This document shows positions 10,596-22,680 of a stretch of DNA of 64,000 bases, in pieces. The DNA lies in contig NC_091676.1 of the NCBI RefSeq assembly GCF_042453785.1, positions 1,495,501 through 1,559,500 of the forward strand, written 5' to 3'. The position numbers and the translations under genes are program-made. Below the pieces are notes generated by a model. It made no database searches and was not told the DNA's origin. It saw nothing but the letters and a program-made list of their open reading frames with translations. Position 1 is the first letter of the stretch. Every line of letters starts with the position of its first letter. The stretch comes from Malus domestica (Eukaryota > Streptophyta > Magnoliopsida > Rosales > Rosaceae).

Positions 10596-12877
10596 TCACA
10601 AAAATTGCTCATGAGAAGTCTCAGCAATCGACAAAGCCTCAGAAAGAGTAGGCACCAGAGGGTGATCATTCGGAGCCTCAGTACTGGGCAGAACCCCAGA
10701 ATGAGGAGGCACCGAAGGTTGATCATTTGGAACTTCATTACGCGGTACAGCCTCAGAAGACGAATGCAATAAATGCCTTTGGAACAAACCCACAAACCTC
10801 TGATGATCAAGCAAAATCTGACCATCAGATTCCTGCAGCTGGTCAAGCTTCCTCTTCATGTTTGTAGCATAGTCATGTGCGAGCCTATGCAACTGTTTAT
10901 TCTCATGCTTGAGCCCTCTGATCTCCTGTTTGAGACTTATCACTTCAGCTGCCAATGATTCTGTTTGTGGCAGGAATTTCCGTCAGGGATGTTCCCTGGC
11001 CGACAAGCATACAGCTCCCCGAGAGGTTAGCGCCGGTTGATGCTTTCTGTCAGGCTTCTACTTCACTGGTGGGCTTATCGGGCAAAACTTATCGGGCAAG
11101 GCTTGTCGGGCAAAGCTGAAAGAGAAGGACAAAGTTAACTTTGAAATGTGCCTTCGTGGGGCCTTAGGTGTAGGCCTTGAGGTTCACAATCAAGATTAAC
11201 TTTTAAGTGCTCAGGCGTGCCACTACCATCTTCAGCATGACAGATGTAAAACAGATGTTGAGTTTTAGTTGTATATATATCCGATAGACTATGTTAGTTA
11301 TGACATGTGCCTTTATGGGGCCTTAGGTGTAGGCCTTAAGGCTTCCAGTCAATAACTAGCTCAGTACTCGAACATATAATGTCCGCTTCATTGATTATAT
11401 GAGTCTTATAACCATTATACTTCTGATGACCTGAGCCCGAAGAGCAGAAATGAATCCAAATAGGTGCCTTTGTAGGACCTTAGATATAGGCCTTGAGGCT
11501 TCCCATCAGAATTCCTTCTATACTTAAACGTTCTAGCCCGAGGAATAGAATGAATCCAAATAGGTGCCTTTGTAGGGCCTTAGATATAGGCTTTGAGGCT
11601 TCATGTCAGAATTCATTCCATACTCAAACGTTCTATGGTAATCATAATATAATAGAAATAAAACTAAGGAATAGGTCGATTACTTGCGCCCCAAGTAACT
11701 TCAGACTTCTTGTTATCAAAGCTTGTCGTGGATGGGTTAAGTCCATATAAGGTTCTTTTTTATGCCTTGAGGCCAAGGACTTTTAAGTGATCAAATCCTA
11801 CATGCCCGAGGGCTTAGAACTTAGATCTGGTTTGAACTCTAAAGACATATTCAAATCGGATTCAAGCATTGAGAGAGTCTTTTAATAGCCATCTTACTAG
11901 AAATGACTTGAATACAACTTGAAGTATACAACATATTGCTAGGTTAATGAATGAAAAGACAGAAACAAAGAGGGTCGGGCAAGGCTGATCGTCTTGCAAC
12001 TTCCTATCTTTGTGGTTTATCAAGGGGATTGAGAGCTTTAGAAGAGGGGTAGGGAGATGAGTTTATAGAAATAAATCGATACTACAGCAAGAGTTAAACA
12101 AGGTAGTAGAGCTATTACAAAGGCTTGAGTGAGGGCTTATCCCGAAAGGGATGAAGGCTTGGGCTGACTACAGCTTCGTTTGAAAACAAATATGGCTTTT
12201 AAGCAGAGTTTGTGCTTGTATTTGTTTGTTTGTTTGAGTGTCCCTAACTCTGATTTCTCTTTCTTCTTTTATAGACATTTTGGCTTGGCCTCCTGTAGCA
12301 GTAATCTTGCCCGAATGCGGTTTGAAGGATAATGACTCATCATCTATTTTACTTGTACTGCCACTGTAAAGTACTTTTTGGCTGATTAGTTGGCTGGTCT
12401 ATACCACTTGGTCTTTGGGTAGGTAAGCAAGTGGTGCAAATGGTCTACACCTAGTCGGGAAAGCCTTTCTCTGCCTTCTGGGCTTGGGATGGACTTCGGG
12501 CCTCTCTCCTCTTTTTGGGCCAACTCCCTTTTCGTGGCTAAAGTTTAAGTTTTAACCCAAACAGATTTAACTTGGCGAGTTCGAGCAAATAGGCGTTGGG
12601 CCATATTAGACACAGAACTTGCACATTGAACACTGAGAGCCAAAGAATCTTTAACAGCCAACTCATCAGACCGTTTGGAAAGTAATCTGTTATCTTTAGG
12701 AGTGAGAAGGTTCCTGGCCACCATCGCAGCAATCATATCATTCTTCATCACAGAGTCCCCAACGGTAAGAGGACCAGTAGGGGATAAGAAGGATGTACGC
12801 CATATGTTGTCTTGAAAAGGCATGGCTGCCTCTTCACCAAAGTTCAAGTCAAAACGATGATCGGATGGGCCAGACAT
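10596..12877 (-). CDS. Antisense ORF of the LTR element in two exons, unknown function
   Basis: Exon 1 is 12571-12877 (start codon at 12877, MSGPSDHRFDLNFGEE), exon 2 is 10596-10960; joined they give about 223 residues. The acceptor is a clear CAG at 10961-10963. The donor is imperfect: GT is one base out of the frame that continues best, so it may have lost a base. Exon 1 is acidic then polar. Exon 2 opens with a Lys/Glu/Leu heptad pattern likely to be a coiled coil and ends in a Pro/Ser-rich tail with diverged repeats. It runs opposite to gag. Additional antisense ORFs are known in some plant Ty3/gypsy lineages. I assign no function. Confidence 0.5.
11140..11630. repeat. Diverged repeats built on GGCCTTAGGTGTAGGCCTT
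   Basis: Four occurrences (about 11150, 11310, 11465, 11565). The last two belong to a roughly 100-bp tandem unit. The rest of 10961-12570 holds no other gene. Confidence 0.6.
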
Positions 12878-13119
12878 TCTCAGAAATGATGAAGGAGAAA
12901 TGAGGTGCAATAAATCTCTTAAGTACAAAAATAAAGGGAAAATTCCTACAAGCAATAACTATCTGAATGTACTTATTGCACACAATTGGTGCCTTTATAA
13001 AAGAAAGGGTAACAGGGTCGTTGGTTCAAAAATTGAAGAGGCACCACTCTCCATACGCAACATCAGCTCCTCAGGTACCACAGATAACTTTGCCAAAGAT
13101 CTTTGACAAAGTTTAGACA

Positions 13120-13565
13120 GACTCCCAATAGGATTACACGCTCAAAAATCGAAGAGGCATCACCCTCCGAATCTCAAGAGCCAGACTCCCAACAGGATTA
13201 CTTTCTTAAAAATCGAAGAGATACTGTTCTCCGAATCTCAAGAGTCAAACTCCCAACAGGATTGCTTTCTCAAAAATCGAAGAGGCACCGCTCTCTTAAT
13301 CTCGAGAGCCAGACTCCCAATAGGATTATGTGCTCAAAAATCGAAGAGGTACCGCCCTTCAAATCTCGAGAGCCAGACTCCCAACATGATTACTTTCTCA
13401 AAAATCGAAGAGATACTGCTCTCAGAATCTCAAGAGTCAGACTCCCAACATGATTGCTTTCTCAAAAATCGAAGAGGCACTGTTCTCTGAATCTCGAGAG
13501 TCAGATCCTCGACAGGATTGCTTGTTCGAAAACCGAAGAAGCACCGCTCTCCGGACTTCGAGAGC
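13120..13565. repeat. 64-bp tandem array, about seven units
   Basis: Units begin GACTCCCAACAGGATTAC and contain CTCAAAAATCGAAGAGG. Starts at 13120, 13184, 13248, 13312, 13376 and 13440 show an exact 64-bp period, and a diverged unit follows. Confidence 0.85.
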
Positions 13566-14744
13566 CAAATTTCCTTGGATAAAGCTTGTCTGCAATCTTC
13601 ACACGCAACATCAGCTTTCCAGATACCACAGATCACTTTTTCAAAGTGCTCTGACAAAGTTAAAACACGTGAAGCTTGCAGCTCCCACTACATTATTATG
13701 ACCAAGAAGGGTAAAGGAATAACACTACTACTTGTTGTTAGGGAGACTCCTGTATATGTCGACCTCCATCCTCCACAACCAGGCAGACCTGCAAATAAAA
13801 AAAATGCTCAACTTTTCTTCACATCCGAGAGAACACTCTCAACAGAGTCTCTCGAAATACTCAGCTTATTTTCCTCCCGATAATACCTCTGCAAATAAGC
13901 CACACCAAAGCAAGAGTATCTCATATCATCAGGGTTAAAAGTAAGAGTATCCCATATCATGCTTTTTCCCTGTCTTTTCATTTGGCCTTGTTTTTACCTG
14001 TAAGACAAGGAGAAAGAGAGCAATCAGTAAGCACTTGGAATCAAGCTTCTAGTCAGGAACTGACTGCCTGGAACCCCTTGCCTGATTACTTACCTAGCAT
14101 TGCTCTCGAGTACTTATCTTCAACATCTTATGCTTTCAGAGAAGATACCACATCTACCTGAGGAACATATAGGGAAAGTGAGAATGATACAAAGAAGCAT
14201 GTGGAGACAAGCGTAACAGAACATGTGTCGATACATCCACTACTTTTCCAACAGCAATTGTATCACATATCATCAAGGTCGAACGTACTCTAGATTTGAT
14301 GGACTTGTTTTGACCCTCAAATTCTTGAGTCGGCCTTATACTCTAGAGGAAACCAGAAAACCCTCCAGCCCAGTTCAAGAATAAGCCTGTGGAAAGTTAC
14401 TTCTTCAAAAGCAAAAGTATCTCATATCATCTCTTATCCATTTGCTTCTCCTTATCATTGTTGTTGTTTACGACATAAGGAGAAGGAGAACAATCAACCG
14501 CAAGCCGAAGTCAAACCTCCGATCCAGATTGCTTGCTTGGAAGTTTGATTGCTTACCTTGTCTGTTACCTCCTTCGGTAAATATCCTAGCTCGACGACTT
14601 GGGAGACTCCTACTATAGGGTTTGTATAGCACTTGACCAAGCCCGAAACTACAAGTAAGTTTCAAGTGAAATTGATACATTACCTTGTGCATCTTCATCG
14701 GTTAAAGATACCACCCCTAGATGGAGGAAAAGTATTTCCAGAAA
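13566..14744. other. Internal LTR-element sequence without recognisable genes
   Basis: Short open frames only; none resembles a protein I know. Confidence 0.5.
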
Positions 14745-15136
14745 AGATGTCACATCTACATATGAGACAGATAAGACCACACTTCAGTACTTAGAAGTTT
14801 CATGATTACTCAATGGCTTGGATCTTGCAAGTCCCCAACCGAGAAGCTTTCCTCACTCGGGAACTTAGAGGAGCACTGTTTGTACTATACTTGACCAATC
14901 CCGAAACTACTGAGCATCGGTCAACGTTATACCGTCAAGGAGATGTCACATCTACATATAAGATATATAAGACCACACTTCGGTACTTAGAAGTTTCATG
15001 ATTACTCAATGGCTTGGATTTTGCAAGTCCCCAACCGAGAAGCTTCCCTCACTCGGGAACTTAGAGGAGCACTATTTGTACCATACTTGACCAATCCTGA
15101 AACTACTGAGCACCGGTTAACGTTATACCGTCAAGG
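14745..15136. repeat. 196-bp tandem duplication across the internal/3' LTR junction
   Basis: The block from 14745 repeats from 14941. Each copy holds the purine-rich tract before the LTR plus the first ~64 bp of the LTR, so LTR starts occur at 14877 (TGTTTG) and 15073 (TATTTG). Confidence 0.85.
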
Positions 15137-15597
15137 ACCCAGAAGAGTTTCTCTCCAACCAGGAGGCCAATCATAGCGCGACACGTGTTGACATCAGAAG
15201 CCAATCATAGCGTGACACATGTCAACATCAGAAGCCAATCACAACACGACACATGTCAATGTCAGAATGAAACTAGAAACTCTCTTCTATAAATAGAGAT
15301 CATTCTCTCACAATATTTCCTAATGTCATTTGTATTAAATCATTCACTAGTACTCACTAAAGGAAAGCTTGAACCTATGTACTTGTGTAAACCCTTCACA
15401 ATTAATGAGAACTCATCAACTCCGTGGACGTAGCAAATCTGGGTAAACCACGTACATCTTGTGTTTACTTTCTTGTCCCTATCTATTTACATACTTATCC
15501 ACACTAGTGACCGAAGCAATCTAGCGAATGTCATAAACTTAACACTTTTTGTTGTACCAAAGTCTTCACTGATTTTGTGCATCAACAAGTTTCATAA
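15073..15597 (+). repeat. 3' LTR of the 11.3-kb element
   Basis: Matches 4300-4816 with scattered differences, mostly transitions. The first G of TG has become A, and two of the three CACGTG boxes are CACATG, as expected from loss of methylated CpG. Confidence 0.9.
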
Positions 15598-15602
15598 ACC
15601 AT

Positions 15603-16456
15603 TTTTCCTCTCATTCTGATTACGAATTAGTAAACCGAGTCATTATAGTGGCTTGAAGTAAGGGAGTCAAACTCTCAATTAAATACTAATTGGATTTGAC
15701 ATGTATTAGTGAGGTATTTTTATTGAATTAGGCCAACAGATGCATAAGGTCTCTGTTAAGCAACACAGCACGTTAGATATTCTCTTGCTTCCCAACCCAG
15801 ATAATCGGTCAACATCGACAAGATTGAAGAATCCTGCCCCAACATAATGGGCTTTCTAAGAGGTTAACAAGAATCCAAAGAATAAATGGGCCCTATTAAA
15901 GTTATGAAGAATTTGCCCCCTCCAGAATGGGCTTTCTAAGAGGTTCACACGAATCTAAAGAATAAATGGGCTTTACGAGGTCCACAATACTCCAAAGAAC
16001 AAATGGACCTTTTTAAAATAATGAAGAATCTTACCCCCACCACAATGGGCTTTCTAAGAGGTCACAAGAATGCAAAGATAAGTGGACCCTAATATAGGTG
16101 AACTAATCTTGGATCAAATAACATGTCTCATCATTTGTACAAATTAATTACCGATATATAATTTTCTTTTACCGATTAGCACATTATTTTTGTAGGTGAA
16201 TTATTTTGAATGTATTATAATTTTATTCTCAAATAATTGACCTATATTTTTATGAAAAATAAGGTAAACTAACTTTGAATCAAATTTCAAATCAAATAAC
16301 ATTTCTTGTTTTGTAGGTAAATTATTTTGCATTAATTTTACATATATTAGGCATTTTTATATAAATATGTGTGTGTAAAACAATTAACCTACATTTATTT
16401 GAAACACATATATTTCCGTGACATTAATTAAACATGTATTATTACATATATTAGGC

Positions 16457-16501
<45 letters not shown>

Positions 16502-16588
16502 GCCATAAATATATAACATTAATGTTTTTTCCTTTTATAAAATCATTAGTTCCTCCAGTACATGTACAATCAGACATCGATCCCCCGG
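15603..16588. other. Spacer-1 non-coding sequence with short tandem repeats
   Basis: 15830-16085 has about three diverged copies of a 90-100 bp unit containing AATGGGCTTTCTAAGAGGT; spacer 2 has only one (about 30140-30235). An ATT trinucleotide run sits at 16457-16501. No gene seen. Confidence 0.65.
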
Positions 16589-16781
16589 CACCCCGTCATT
16601 CCGTGACCAGATTTGGAAGACAAATGTCCCGTTGACCGCCGCATGTACCAATGCGCAAACTTGTCAAGAAAGCTTTGATATTGTGAAGGACGGGCCTCTC
16701 AAGACCGAAGTGTCCAATCGAGTGGATGATTTGAGTAAGCTTGCGGGCAATGCACTTTCGCTCCTTGTTAAAATTGGATAG
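16589..16781 (+). pseudogene. PMEI-like remnant (spacer 1, fragment b)
   Basis: Aligns with the C-terminal half of the spacer-2 remnant at 30752-31233, from PSFRDQIWKTN to LLVKIG and a stop. Everything between the shared sequence ATCGATCCC and CCCGGCACCCCG, including the signal peptide and N-terminal half, is missing, so this is a simple deletion. It has no start codon and is non-functional. Confidence 0.7.
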
Positions 16782-17142
16782 AGGGCTGCGCCCTGATCAC
16801 AATGCGCTTTCACTCCTCATTCCATACAATTATTGTCGTAATTTTGAACTCCTTTGCATCCCCTCAATAACAATATTTAAAAAATAAAAAATAAATCATA
16901 TTTTACAGTATGTTAAGGATTACAATTTTACCTATATGGAGAAGATTTGAATATGAAAATTTGTAGATACGAATACAGAGAAACCGAAAATTCCAACTAG
17001 ATTTTGGATACCCTTATGGGACATGGTTTTTAATGTCGGACAAGGCTTTCTATAGTTAAGTGAAATGTACAAACTACAGTTAAGGTATCCACAAAAAAAT
17101 GAGGGAAAGGACGTTAACGCACCGTTGCCGCCCTTCACGACC

Positions 17143-17335
17143 GCGTCATATTGTTCAACGAAGCCATTGACTCCTTCCGCGATGCGCTCGTGTTTATGGA
17201 CCAGCTGGGCACCCCGTCCTTTCATGAAAAGATTAGGGATACGAATCTCCAGATGAATTGTGAAGAAGACTTAGAGCCCGTGGCGGAATGGCCTCTCAAG
17301 ACGAAGTGTCCAATCGGGTGGAGGGTGTGACCAAG
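17143..17335 (+). pseudogene. PMEI-like remnant (spacer 1, fragment c)
   Basis: Reads HDRVILFNEAIDSFRDAL, then FMDQLGTPSFHEKI and an acidic stretch, before losing frame near KTKCPIGW. The order of motifs is that of a PMEI second helix hairpin. The spacer-2 counterpart is 32640-32840. No start, signal peptide or full domain. Confidence 0.55.
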
Positions 17336-18260
17336 GTTACGGGCATTTGTGGTGAGACCGCCACCTTTACACACTTGGGTTTGGCCACTAAGGAGGCCTG
17401 AAAATGAGCAATTATTATGGGTTGAGCATGCCCATATAAAGAAGAGAGGCAACCCAATAGACTAGAGGGGTTGAATTTTGGATCATTTCCTTTTCTCCTT
17501 AAATTGGTTAGGAGCCCTTGAGCACTCATGGTTGAATGTATTGTAACCCAACATATATATATATATATATATATTACAAATTTTCAATTGAAGCGGTCCA
17601 TTTCTGGGTAAACCACTTAAAATTTATTTCGTTAAAATGTTATGCATATTATTGTCCACAATAATTGATTATTCAAATCTTTTGGTTAGTCTCATCAACT
17701 TTCAGCGTTAACATGACCCATACCAAAATTCACGTTTTCATAACTCATAAGAGATTCCTTTTCACGTGTGAACTATATTTTTGTATATAAATTTGGGTAC
17801 TTTTGAAATGCAACATCTATCAATGTTGTTATACGAGAGGTAAAATGCCTCTATTAGTTGATCTTACTAAAACCCTAATTAGTGACTGGTGGCCTCATTT
17901 CAGTGATTAAAGCCATACTGGGTTGGAAATAGGAATATTTTGATGGACGCAACCACGGGTGTTCAAATTCCAATCAACTTTGATCAAAGAAAATAAATTA
18001 ATACAACTGTAGGCCAATTAGTGGTCAATAAAATAGTGATACACTTACCATTTATTTATACTATCTCTCAAATAGAGATAGAGTTCACCAACACATATGG
18101 GTCTCATATTCATTAGAGAGATGATACAAGTAGATAGTAAGAATAATATTTTTATAATCAATACTGTTAGACGTATCAAGATTTATAAATTTCAAGGAAA
18201 AGAAGAGGGACCTCAAGACCATGCTCAACTTGGCATTTTACATTCCATCCTCGAAATAAT
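17336..18260. other. Spacer-1 non-coding sequence, homologous to 32841-33960
   Basis: Contains a (TA)n run at 17551-17573, which is where the spacer-2 copy carries a foldback element. No gene seen. Confidence 0.6.
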
Positions 18261-18263
18261 TTA

Positions 18264-19303
18264 TGGCGTGTTTACTAATTTGTAATCAGATTGAAGGGAA
18301 TTGAATTGAGAAGGAATCGGATTGAGAAGAAATTAGATTGAGGAGGAAACAGAATTAGATTCATGTTAATGTTGTTTACTATACTAGCTGGAATCGGAGT
18401 AAAAATGATATTGATTTCATATAACTTGTTTACTAGTTCACCTGAATCGGAATTAAAACTAGCTTGATTACTAAACTACCCTTGTGTAACATAATTTTTT
18501 TCATGCTAGTTAATGAAATTTAATTTTATATCATATTAATAAATTTCATCACGTAAGGTTTTGTGTTAATAAAAAGTATAGTTATTTAATAAAAATTAAA
18601 AATATTATACCATCCTTATCCCCCATTTTGCCCAGATGCATCCTCATCCATTCCCACCCCTTTGTTATTTGATAAGAAACTCTTTCTTCTTCCCGATCTT
18701 CATCATCCTCATTCCACCCTTTGCCCAGATGCATCCTTAACTTTTTCTTTCCCAACTATCCTCTCACTTGTTTCAGATGCATAGACCACACGCCTTCCCC
18801 TTTCATTATGATCACTTCTCTTTCTCATCTTTACTTTTCCAACAGCCCTCCCGCTTGCCCAGATGCATAAACCTTCACGACGCCTCCTATCATCCTCAAT
18901 CAATTATCGTTGTCGTCAATAGGTTCTGCAAGCAACCAAGAGAACTGGGTCCGTTGGCTTGAGCCCTAAGCCTGAGTCCTCCAATGGAAATTGGTGGGAT
19001 TGGAGAAGATGGATTTAGTGTCTGCCTGCTGGTGGTGAAGTTGTTGATTATTTTGTAATAAGCAAAATTATAGGAGGGCAATCTAGGAAGAAAAGTTGTA
19101 TTCCGGATGGCCTCCAATATCCGGAACTCAAATACTAGCTTAATCTAGAGAATCCCACTCCGCCAATTTCAAGAGTCCAATTCTGGAATTGGTGCGGGTC
19201 CCACACGGAACCTGATTCCTGCCCAACTAGTAAACACATGAATCCATCGAAGAGCATGCAATTCCATTACCGTCCCCTCCATTCCTCTTTAGTAAACACG
19301 CCA
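18264..19303. mobile_element. PIF/Harbinger-like non-autonomous element, 1040 bp
   Basis: Terminal inverted repeat TGGCGTGTTTACTAA at the left, its complement at the right, and TTA target duplications at 18261-18263 and 19304-19306. Spacer 2 has the empty site near 33965. Open frames inside are short and unlike a transposase. Confidence 0.85.
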
Positions 19304-19306
19304 TTA

Positions 19307-20651
19307 GTGTAATCTCACATCCACCCATCCATCTTTCATCATTTGGTTATTCGTTCAAAGTCTTATCCCTAAGAAACAGAAAGAACCTAGATCGAGAACA
19401 AGTTCCTTGCTCACTCACACATCGTTTGATTAAAATCAAATACAAGAGCACAACACAATAGCTTTCACAATATTTCTATGTCAGCTAATGTAGGCCAATG
19501 ACAAGCCCAGTGTACCAAACTTTTTGCTAAGAGTTTTATAAAGTAGAAATTATGTGGTATATCAAAAGGTGGTCTAGAGTCTACTTCCCGAGAAAGTTTT
19601 CAATGTTGAAAACACGGTTCGATACACCAAGTGTCATAATACAATTGATTGAAATTTTTTATTTTCAAATATTCAACCACATATATTATGATACTTGGTA
19701 TATCCAACCGTATTCTCAGCACACTAAAAAATTTCTCTTACTTCACATATGGTGTACACCTAATAAACTTCTAAACGATGAGAATCCATCCAATCGAAAT
19801 CAAAGGCCAAAGCTTCACAGAGTCTCTTGGTGCATTTGCGTGTGGTCCTCCTTGAAAATTGGACTCTTCCTAATTAAATATCCGGCACAACGTTTACATC
19901 TCCATTATTTGGCCCTCCTTGGTACGTGTTCAACTTTCGAATCATTACTGACACAAATTACTAAGTTGCTTTGGATCGATTAGTTATTTAACGGCACAAG
20001 AGTAATACAAAGTACGTACAAGTGAGGGAATGTCCAAAAGATCAATCTTATACTTTTTAAAATGAAATCGAGGAAATTAAACTGCTTTAAGTCAGAAATT
20101 ATGCTGATTGGTCTTAATTTATAACAAAATCTCAACAGTAATTTGCCGTAAGATTTTGATTTAAGCGATATTATTGCTTTAAGCTCACTAAAAACTCATG
20201 AAAGAGTTTGAACACGAAACACTGTTAGTTATAGAAAACAGCCTTATCCACCAAATCAATTCAGTAGTATAATTTCTATGGCCAAAGTGGTAAAACATTC
20301 GTCTTCCATCCCTTTCTTTATATTCAGCTGATCATACAAGGACAAACTACAAAGAATCATGACTCCGAGTCAATTGTCTGCATTTTTAGTCTTCCACCAT
20401 CTTATGTTGTAGCCTCAAATGGTCGCTCCCAACTGGCATATAGAGACACCACCATGCATAAAGTCTACAGAACACCTTTATCCCCGAAAGAACCGCACGT
20501 ACATCACGTTTGCAGTCCTACATGGTAGGGGAAGTCAACAAGAGGAACTTTAAATATGATTACGCTACTACTTTAATTAATAGCAAAGTTTTTTTTGTAG
20601 TAAAACTTCACATCTGACGGATTGGGCAGATGGTAAAGTTGAAAACATTAT
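19307..20651. other. Spacer-1 non-coding sequence; repeat shared four times in the window
   Basis: A ~250-bp segment around GGTGGTCTAGAGTCTACTTC (19490-19740) recurs at 34440-34720, 36120-36310 and 38190-38450. 19740-20460 aligns with 38430-39170. A 143-codon open frame (19552-19983) falls in this repeat and looks like chance. Confidence 0.6.
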
Positions 20652-21027
20652 GACCTCGTTTAGCAGCTCGGACTGTACTAACTATTTCAGTCGGATAAGA
20701 TAATTTGTCATCGGATAGTACTGACTATTTAATTGGGCGTTTGGTGCAGTACCGGATAAAAAACTCAATTCATCAAAGATTATCATGTTTATTTACTTCC
20801 TCAAAAGGAGATTGAATAACATTTATGGCACTGAGTTTCACAATTTAAAACTAGCAAGAGAGATGGAAAAAGAGCCAGCTTGATTTTGTTTTCAGCGACC
20901 CGACTAATTAATACCGACGATTTTGAGTGTATAAGTTATCCGGCGTACGTCGTATAAAATAGGTTGGACCGTATAAATAATCCGGTGCTAATTTAATACC
21001 GAATGGCACCAAACACCGGATAGTATT

Positions 21028-21377
21028 TGTTTATACCATACTTAGGGCCTCCGTATTTAGATCTCGTACAAATACTCATGGGACTTAAATGTAATTATGT
21101 AATAAAGGAAGGGGCAAATATATAATAAGTGAGGAGCCATTATTCTATAAAAGAACTCCTCACCCTTACAATTAGGGGGGCCATTTCCTAAGCCTCTCCT
21201 ATCTAGAACAAAGCTCTCACACTCTCTCCCTCACAAATACTCTCAGAGAAATACAATCAGTGTGGACGTAGCCCAAACCTTGGGGTGAACCACGATACCT
21301 CTTGTGTTATTTACATTTCATGTAGATTCACGGTCGGATTTATGTTGTTCCAAGACCTCCGGTTTTGTGCATCAACA
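21028..21377 (+). repeat. 5' LTR of the 3.9-kb element
   Basis: 350 bp with TATAAAA at 21146-21152. It ends at ATCAACA and is followed at once by TTTGGCGCCGTCTGTGGGAA, the primer-site-like sequence. Confidence 0.9.
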
Positions 21378-21399
21378 TTTGGCGCCGTCTGTGGGAATT

Positions 21400-22150
21400 G
21401 ACACAAAAAACTATGTCGGTTCTTTTTCATTTTTTCACCTCCACCGTGAATCTGCAAAAAACCCAAGATCCAAAGCCAAACCTAGAACCTCCCTTCTTGG
21501 GGCTTTTACCAGAAAACCACAGTTTATTCTCTCTCTATCTCTCCTTTTCTTTTGCCGCAAAGGAAGAAAGATTCGTCCTGGAGGAATGGCTACTATCAGA
21601 AACACAAGATGCATCCTTATTAAACCTATCAACCAAGGTTCCTTCCAGTCGATGGCGTGGAAAAAGCCCAAGAAAGTGTGGACAGCAGGCGCCCCTCCAC
21701 TGCCATTTGATCCAGGCGCTCCTCCACTGCCGACCGAACCTGCTCTATCTCTCTTTCTCTCTTTCTCTCTCTTTTTCTCTCTCTAAAATCTCAGAACACC
21801 TCCCACAAAGTCATCATCCTCGCCTCAAAAGCCCATGGCCCTGAGACCAAACATAACAGGCCTGACCCGCAACGGCTCTGCCTCAGGATCCCTCATAAAC
21901 TCAGCCGTGGACTCCGTCATGGGAGCCGCCGCTGACCGTAAATTCTCATCCCTTCAACTGCAGCACCTACGAGGCCACTACTTCTCCGGAGACAGTAGCG
22001 GCGACTCTCCCTCCTTCACCAGCTCCGAGTCCAGCTTCGAAGTCAACTCATCCAACGGCAGCCACAGGTACACCAACAAGCCATTGCTGCAATTTATAAA
22101 GGACATCATTAATATTGGCAGTGGCTGGTCGTGATCTGCAGGGAGGGCAG
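21400..22150. other. Unidentified insert of the 3.9-kb element
   Basis: Higher GC than the flanks, with a 99-codon + frame (21835-22134, MALRPNITGLTRNGSASGS) that I do not recognise. Given the captured genes next to it, it may be a third captured fragment, but I have no family evidence. A CT-rich run lies at 21740-21785. Confidence 0.4.
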
Positions 22151-22151
22151 A

Positions 22152-22214
22152 TGATTCCATTTGACGGCGACGTTTCTGCCTTTCTCTGGCCTTGTGATTT
22201 TGGAACCAAGCCAT
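22152..22214 (-). pseudogene. Captured WUSCHEL-related homeobox fragment (helix 3)
   Basis: The minus strand encodes WFQNHKARERQKRRRQMES, the third helix of WUSCHEL-related homeodomains; RRRQME after it is most like WOX1. Only this end of the homeodomain is present, and helices 1 and 2 are absent. What follows in frame does not resemble a WOX protein that I can confirm. A fragment captured by the LTR element, antisense to it, and not a working gene. Confidence 0.75.
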
Positions 22215-22216
22215 TG

Positions 22217-22680
22217 CTACAAACCTGCATCAAACCCGCTCTGGCAAGAAATCTCAAACCCCCTCTTCAAACCCACATCACCGTCATCACTGCCACCATT
22301 GGAAGAGCAAAGGTAGAGCAAAACATTGTAATGGTGTAGACTAAGCGGGACCCCATTGCTCCTGGCCTCGTCGTAAAGGCTCAGAGCTTGGAGCAGCTGG
22401 CTGTGCCTGGAGCACATGTCTAGCTTATGCCTAAGGACCCTTTCCGGCAATCCCGCCGTGGTTTCTTCTTGGCTTTGTTGGAGACTGCCGGAGACAATGG
22501 CAACGGCGAGTTATTGGAGAAAGCCAGAGTCTTTTGTCCATGGAGAAACTGCCGGTGGAATTCAGGGTCGGTTTAGGTTTCGGGTAGATTAAGACCGCCT
22601 TGTTGGAAATACCGTTGACAAGGCGGACAACCATACTAGTGACTGTCAGATCTCCACATCGATGCTGCCACACTCTCTCT
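22217..22680 (-). pseudogene. Captured PRORP (protein-only RNase P) N-terminal fragment
   Basis: Reading on the minus strand from about 22500: a KAKKKPRR-like basic stretch, a one-base frame change near 22450, then LRHKLDMCSRHSQLLQAL, LYDEARSNGVPLS, HHYNVLLYLCSSN and a KRGFEIS end. This matches the first PPR repeats of plant PRORP, the single-protein RNase P that cuts tRNA 5' leaders. The metallonuclease domain is absent. The 22500-22680 part probably corresponds to the transit-peptide region. Captured, broken, antisense to the host element. Confidence 0.8.

Larger units (their letters stand above)
4300..15597 (+). mobile_element. Non-autonomous LTR retrotransposon (LARD-like, Ty3/gypsy-derived), 11.3 kb
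   Basis: Starts TGTTTGTACC, ends ATCAACA, and is flanked by the 5-bp duplication AGTTT (4295-4299 and 15598-15602). The empty site is in spacer 2 near 29900. Direct LTRs are 4300-4816 and 15073-15597. Inside are a primer-binding-site-like sequence, a broken gag, an integrase-tail remnant, at least four tandem-repeat fields and an antisense ORF in two exons. No protease, RT or RNase H is recognisable, so it would need a helper element. It inserted after, or independently of, the spacer duplication because only one spacer carries it. Confidence 0.92.

Noticed and set aside
19552..19983. 143-codon frame in spacer 1
   Set aside because: Lies in a repeat present four times; the other copies have stops. 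No known domain.
21304..21844. Two ~160-codon frames at the start of the 3.9-kb element
   Set aside because: They run across the LTR end and primer site and finish in a CT run; composition-driven, no gag likeness.
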